Positions 60,126 to 64,000 of a stretch of 64,000 bases of DNA are shown here, piece by piece. The notes under the pieces are model-generated. The model was not told the origin of the DNA. It saw only the letters and a program-made list of their open reading frames with translations, and searched no databases. The DNA is taken from contig NZ_JBJMAW010000001.1 of assembly GCF_046600735.1 (NCBI RefSeq), positions 124,001 to 188,000 on the forward strand, given 5' to 3'. Source of the stretch: Novilysobacter_A longmucuonensis. Its GTDB lineage: Bacteria > Pseudomonadota > Gammaproteobacteria > Xanthomonadales > Xanthomonadaceae. Position numbers and translations under genes: made by a program. Every line of letters starts with the position of its first letter. Position 1 is the stretch's first letter.

Positions 60126-62213
60126 TTACCCGCCGCTGGCCGCCGCCACCGGTGCCGGTGCCGGGCAGGCGAAGCCTTTGCGTGGGCCGTCGATGCGGCC
60201 ACGCATGCGGTCCTCCAGGGTCAGCGCGTCGCCGTTGAGGCGCCAGTCGTAGATCACGCTGAAGGCGAGGATGCGCGCGACGTACTCGCGCGTTTCCCGG
60301 TAGCTGATCGTCTCGATCCAGAAGTCCGGATCCATGCCCGGGCGTTGCGAGCGCCAGCGGTTCAGCGGCGTCGGACCGGCGTTGTAGCCGGCGATCGCGA
60401 AGTACGGCTGGCCGCCGTACTCGTCCAGCAACTGGCGCAGGTAGGCGGTGCCGAGCACGATGTTGGTGTCGGCGTCATACAGGCTCTCGCCGCCGCGCCA
60501 CGGCACCCCGATGCGCCGCGCCACCGCGGCGCCGGTGCCCGGCAGCACCTGCATCAGCCCGCGGGCGTCGGCCGGCGAGCGCGCCTGGGGGTTGAAGATG
60601 CTTTCGGCGCGGATCTCGGCGGCGACCCAGGCCGGGTCGATGTCGTACTTCGCAGCCTCGCGGCGGATGGTGGCGGCGTGGTGCAGCGGGAAGCGCAGGC
60701 CATACAGGCGCAACTCTTCGGGCTGGGGATCGCCGGCCGGGTTGCGGCCGAGCGAAAACACCGCCCGGTCGAACCAGTCGTTGGCCTGCGCGACCTCCAC
60801 CGCGATGCGGCGCTGGGTGTCGTCGAAGCGGTCCATCGCCTCGTGCCACTCGGCCACGGCCCAGCCATGGCGGTCCAGCCGGTGCAGCCGTATCGCGCGC
60901 GCAATGGCGGGATCGCCGGCGACCGCCGACTCGGCGACCGCGCTGTCCTCGGGCAGCCACGGGCACAGCGGGTAAGGCTGCCCGAGCCGGTCGGCGGCGA
61001 GGAAGCCGTGGAACTCCGGCACGCGCGCGGCGGTCCGGTACAGCCGCTGCGCGGCGGCCGTATCGCCGGTGAGTTCGGCCAGGCGAGCCTCAAACCAGGT
61101 CCAGCGCGAATCGGCGCGCTGGTCGGCCGGCATCTTGCCGATCGCGGCGAGCGCGGCCGGCCAGTCCGACCGCGACATCGCCTCGCGCACATGCCATTCG
61201 TGCAGGCGCTCGTCAAAGCTCGCCTCTGGCACGAGGTTGAGCCGGCGCTCGGAGTCGGGCAGGTAGGAGGCCACGCTCCACAGCGCGATCTGGTACAGCA
61301 CCCGGCCGCGGTCGGCTTCGGAAAATTCCAGCGCCTGCGCGTACTGCGGCAGCCGCGCCTCGGCGGCGTCGGGGTCGTCCTTGCCGAGCTTCGCCAGGCC
61401 ATGCGAGGCGACCAGCCGGCTGCGCGGCGTCTTGGGCCAGTCCAGCGCACGTGGATGCACGCTGTCGAGGAACGCGGCGTAGTCGTTGGCCAGCGCCTGC
61501 TCCTGGGCAGGCAGCCCGCGCGCGGCGCTGCGCATCACGCCAGGTTGCCACTGCGCCGCCGCCAGTTCGATGCGCTGCCAGAGCAGTTCGGGCGTCAGTC
61601 CGTCGTGTTCGGCGAACACGGCGAATGGCCCGTCGCAGGCGTCGGGCAGCGACCGCCCGCTGCTGAGCCAGATCGACTGGACCTCGCCGATCCACTGCGC
61701 ATCGACGCCGTCGATGGTCTGGCGCGCGTTGAGTGCATGGCAGCGCAGCGCGAGGTTGTCGATGTCGGCCCGCCAGACCGAATCGAAGCCGGCCCAGTCC
61801 TCGCGCCTGGCGGCCGCGGCCAGCCAGCCGGCGCGGAAGGTCCTTGCCACGGCCTGTCCGTCATAGCGCGACAGGAACAACTGCGCCTGCGCGGCCGAAA
61901 CGCGGTCGAAGTCGCGGCGCAGGCTGGCGTATTCGATCCAGCCGTACAGCGGATGGTCGGCAAGGTCGGCGTATTGCGCGGCGGTGAAGCGGCCGCGTTC
62001 GGCCGCTTCCAGCGCAGAGCGCACACGCGGCAGCAGCGCGTCCTCGACCGGCGCGATCGAGGGGGTCAGCGGCGGCGGCGCGGGTACCGGAGTGGCTGCG
62101 GGCGGGGCGGTGCTGGCCTGGGCGGCGGGCGCGGGCGCGGGCTGCGCGCACGCGCCCGTGGCGAAGCTGGTCGCGAGCGCGACGAGCAGGGTGGTCAGGG
62201 GGCGTGGGAGCAT
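60126..62213 (-). CDS. slt: soluble lytic murein transglycosylase (Slt70-like)
   Basis: A 695-residue periplasmic enzyme that cleaves peptidoglycan with anhydro-muramic acid formation. Residues 1-24 form a signal, with a possible lipobox FATGAC. A long alpha-superhelical domain (about 60-520) follows, as in E. coli Slt70. The catalytic domain has VAAEIRAESIFNPQARSPAD with the catalytic Glu, ARGLMQVLPGTGAAVARRIG, and YNAGPTPLNRW. The Pro/Ala-rich linker after the signal is unusual. It is followed by the NDUFA9-like gene two bases later. Confidence 0.93.
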   Translation of the reverse strand: MLPRPLTTLLVALATSFATGACAQPAPAPAAQASTAPPAATPVPAPPPLTPSIAPVEDALLPRVRSALEAAERGRFTAAQYADLADHPLYGWIEYASLRRDFDRVSAAQAQLFLSRYDGQAVARTFRAGWLAAAARREDWAGFDSVWRADIDNLALRCHALNARQTIDGVDAQWIGEVQSIWLSSGRSLPDACDGPFAVFAEHDGLTPELLWQRIELAAAQWQPGVMRSAARGLPAQEQALANDYAAFLDSVHPRALDWPKTPRSRLVASHGLAKLGKDDPDAAEARLPQYAQALEFSEADRGRVLYQIALWSVASYLPDSERRLNLVPEASFDERLHEWHVREAMSRSDWPAALAAIGKMPADQRADSRWTWFEARLAELTGDTAAAQRLYRTAARVPEFHGFLAADRLGQPYPLCPWLPEDSAVAESAVAGDPAIARAIRLHRLDRHGWAVAEWHEAMDRFDDTQRRIAVEVAQANDWFDRAVFSLGRNPAGDPQPEELRLYGLRFPLHHAATIRREAAKYDIDPAWVAAEIRAESIFNPQARSPADARGLMQVLPGTGAAVARRIGVPWRGGESLYDADTNIVLGTAYLRQLLDEYGGQPYFAIAGYNAGPTPLNRWRSQRPGMDPDFWIETISYRETREYVARILAFSVIYDWRLNGDALTLEDRMRGRIDGPRKGFACPAPAPVAAASGG

Positions 62214-62266
62214 CGCCGGACTATAACGAAGCCAATATGAAGCCCTGGTGGGTGTCGACCCTTCCC

Positions 62267-62344
62267 GTAGGATGGGTTGAGCAACAGGCGATACCCATCG
62301 TTGCGCGGTTGATGGGTATCGCCTCTCGGCTCAACCCATCCTAC
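62267..62344. repeat. GTAG REP elements, family G
   Basis: The left unit starts GTAGGATGGGTTGAGC with closing atacccatc; the right unit ends ctcaacccatcctac at 62344. It is the sister of 47628-47717. Confidence 0.8.
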
Positions 62345-62409
62345 GTTCCTCACCGGCGCGCAGCGCCGACTCACGGCGTAAAGCGCCGACCCAACCTGAC
62401 TCACCCTCT

Positions 62410-63210
62410 ATGACACTGACGTGGCTGTTGTTCCTCGCGCTGGGCGCGGTTGCCGGCGTGCTTGCCGGCTTGCTGGGTGTCGGCGGCGGACTGGTGCTGG
62501 TTGCCGCGCTGGCGTGGCTGTTGCCGACGATGGGCGTGCCGGCAGATGCGGCGATGCATGCGGCCTTGGCCAGTTCTCTGGCGAGCATCGTGCTGACCGC
62601 GGCGGCCTCGGCGCGTGCCCACGCGCGGCGCGGCAGCGTGCTGTGGCGGACCGTGGCCTGGATGGTGCCGGGCCTGCTGCTCGGCGGCTGGCTCGGCAGC
62701 GGTGTGGCGGTGCGGATCGACGGCGACGTGCTGCGCGTCCTGGTTGCCGCCTACTGCGGGCTTGCAGCGGCGCAGTTGCTCCTCGGGCGCGTGCGCGGCA
62801 ACGGCGTCGATGCGGTGCCGGCGCCGCGCGGCGCCATGATGAGCGCGGCCGCGACCGGCATCGGCACGTTGTCGGCGGTGATCGGCATCGGCGGTGGCAG
62901 CATGACGGTGCCGTTGCTGGTCTGGCGCGGGGTCGCACCGGTCCGCGCGGTGGGTACCTCCTCGGCTTGCGGCATCGCCATCGGTCTGGCCAGCGCGGCC
63001 GGCTACGCGCTGCATGCACCGCCCGGGGCGCTGCCGGAGCACGCGGTCGGCTACGTCTACCTGCCCGCGGCGATCGGGGTGGCGGCGGCTTCGGTGTTCG
63101 CCGCGCCGCTCGGCACGCGGCTGGCTCATCGCTTGTCCGGCGAGGCGCTGAAGCGGGTGTTCGCGGCATTCCTGGTGCTGGTCGGCGCCAGTCTGCTGCT
63201 CGGCGGCTAG
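62410..63210 (+). CDS. TauE/SafE-family anion exporter
   Basis: A 266-residue inner-membrane protein with about eight helices in two inverted halves. The first begins FLALGAVAGVLAGLLGVGGGLVLV; the second repeats the pattern as GIGTLSAVIGIGGGSMTVPLLV. Members export sulfite, sulfoacetate or related anions. The substrate here is unknown. The start ATG has no strong ribosome-binding site. A TonB-dependent receptor follows after 151 bases. Confidence 0.88.
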   Translation: MTLTWLLFLALGAVAGVLAGLLGVGGGLVLVAALAWLLPTMGVPADAAMHAALASSLASIVLTAAASARAHARRGSVLWRTVAWMVPGLLLGGWLGSGVAVRIDGDVLRVLVAAYCGLAAAQLLLGRVRGNGVDAVPAPRGAMMSAAATGIGTLSAVIGIGGGSMTVPLLVWRGVAPVRAVGTSSACGIAIGLASAAGYALHAPPGALPEHAVGYVYLPAAIGVAAASVFAAPLGTRLAHRLSGEALKRVFAAFLVLVGASLLLGG

Positions 63211-63361
63211 GCGCGAATGGCGCTGGTGACCCATGCCGCGGCGCTCCTGAGTGACTTTGCCCCTTGTGGCGGCTGAACGAATTGTTTACAACCTCCTGAC
63301 GCCGCCGTGAGAGGGGAGCGGCGCACGCACGTCCACCGGCTTTTCTAAGGAGAGAGAGATC

Positions 63362-64000
63362 ATGAACCCGCACCGCCGCCTCACCCTGACCCATGCCATC
63401 CAATGCTCGCTGCTGCTCGCGCTGCCTGGCCTCGCGGCCGCGCAGGACGCTCCGGCGCCCACCGCCACCACCCTCGATACCGTCCAGGTCACCGGCACCC
63501 GCATCAAGCGCGCCGAGATCGAAGGCCAGGTGCCGGTGCAGACCGTCACCCGCGAGGACATCGAGCGCACCGGCCTGACCTCCATCGGCGATGTCGTGCA
63601 GGCGCTGACCGCCTCGGGCTCGGCGCTCAACACCAAGTTCAACTCGTCGGGCAACTTCGGCTTCCCGCCCGACGGCAGCGGCGTCGGCGCCGGCTCGGCC
63701 CAGGTCGACCTGCGCCATCTCGGCGCCAAGCGCGTGCTGGTGCTGGTCGACGGCATCCGCTGGGTCAACGAGGCATCGGCCTCGGGCGTCGGCTCGGCGA
63801 CCGACCTCAACACCATTCCGCTGGCCATCGTCGATCGCATCGAGGTGCTCGAGGACGGCGCATCGGCGCTGTACGGTTCCGACGCGATCGCCGGCGTGGT
63901 CAACATCATCACCCGGCGCAGCTTCGATGGCGCCTCCATCAGCGCGCAGTACGGCGAGTACGGCGAAGGCGACGGTGCGACCAGCAAGCTCGACATCGCC
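63362..64000 (+). CDS. TonB-dependent receptor (5' part, cut by window end)
   Basis: The first 213 codons of an outer-membrane receptor. AAGGAGAGAGAG precedes the ATG. Residues 1-29 are a signal peptide ending LAAAQ. The TonB-box-like DTVQVTGTRIKR is near residue 40. The plug domain shows VQTVTREDIERTGLTSIGDVVQAL, RVLVLVDGIRWVNEASASG, and IDRIEVLEDGASALYGSDAIAGVVNIITRR, as in the large Xanthomonas receptors for carbohydrates or peptides. The ligand cannot be told from this part. Confidence 0.92.
   Translation, partial: MNPHRRLTLTHAIQCSLLLALPGLAAAQDAPAPTATTLDTVQVTGTRIKRAEIEGQVPVQTVTREDIERTGLTSIGDVVQALTASGSALNTKFNSSGNFGFPPDGSGVGAGSAQVDLRHLGAKRVLVLVDGIRWVNEASASGVGSATDLNTIPLAIVDRIEVLEDGASALYGSDAIAGVVNIITRRSFDGASISAQYGEYGEGDGATSKLDIA

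Overview
The window is a GC-rich chromosomal segment of a gammaproteobacterium, most likely a Lysobacter/Luteimonas-type member of the Xanthomonadaceae. The reasons are a Clp-type CRP regulator, a PhoP/PhoQ pair next to a PepSY protein, a homogentisate route for tyrosine, a TonB-dependent receptor, many small secreted orphans, and intergenic repeats of the kind common in that family. No phage, plasmid, CRISPR or transposase gene is visible. About 64 protein genes and one tRNA gene (Gln, CTG anticodon) are supported.

Layout. 0.1-6.3 kb: a small secreted protein, MtfA peptidase, PhoQ-PhoP-PepSY (minus strand), and a CtlX-type amidinohydrolase coupled to DusA. 6.4-12.5 kb: a tightly coupled six-gene minus-strand cluster resembling the arsenosugar families (a TVP38-flavin oxidoreductase fusion, a family-2 glycosyltransferase, a DUF2064 nucleotidyl/glycosyltransferase, a sterol-desaturase-like hydroxylase, the radical-SAM protein ArsS, a DoxX-like membrane protein). 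ArsM is missing. 12.9-14.9 kb: lipoprotein MsrB and MsrA, then a DUF1499 protein. 15-20 kb: a GNAT/GFA pair, three secreted orphans, a HAD phosphatase, an EF-hand protein and a CPXCG protein. 20-27 kb: a PQQ-type sugar dehydrogenase, tryptophan dioxygenase, AbgT and POT transporters. 26.8-30 kb: a MarR regulator divergent from hpd and hmgA. 30-36 kb: a six-gene Mrp antiporter operon. 36-42 kb: an SDR, an EamA transporter, an Mpo1/DUF962 protein, PurC, a J-domain protein, Rpe and a YegS-like kinase. 42.5-47.4 kb: trpE-trpG-trpD-trpC plus a HAD phosphatase. 47.7-51.4 kb: Clp, SpeD, Coq7 and a GlcF-like Fe-S protein. 51.6-55.7 kb: rplM-rpsI, tRNA-Gln, fumarylacetoacetase and maleylacetoacetate isomerase, YihY. 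55.9-64 kb: DnaG, Cca, an NDUFA9-like protein, soluble lytic transglycosylase, TauE, and the start of a TonB-dependent receptor cut by the window end.

How the genes combine. hpd, hmgA, maiA and fah together cover tyrosine degradation from 4-hydroxyphenylpyruvate to fumarate and acetoacetate, although they sit in two places 23 kb apart. trpE, trpG, trpD and trpC make most of the tryptophan route, and kynA degrades tryptophan. The Mrp operon exports Na+ in exchange for protons. Many genes overlap by ATGA (4 bases), which marks real operons in the 6-12 kb, 30-36 kb, ctlX-dusA, GNAT-GFA and trpC-HAD groups.

The most striking non-gene feature is the dense population of intergenic palindromes. At least six sequence families begin with GTAG followed by a stem-loop. 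Most form inverted pairs that start GTAG and end CTAC, the signature of REP elements mobilised by RAYT transposases. Two further families are long hairpins built from short phased units (related to cacggat and to ggtccgcaaaggacgc). In three places the TAG stop codon of a gene is part of the REP GTAG itself.
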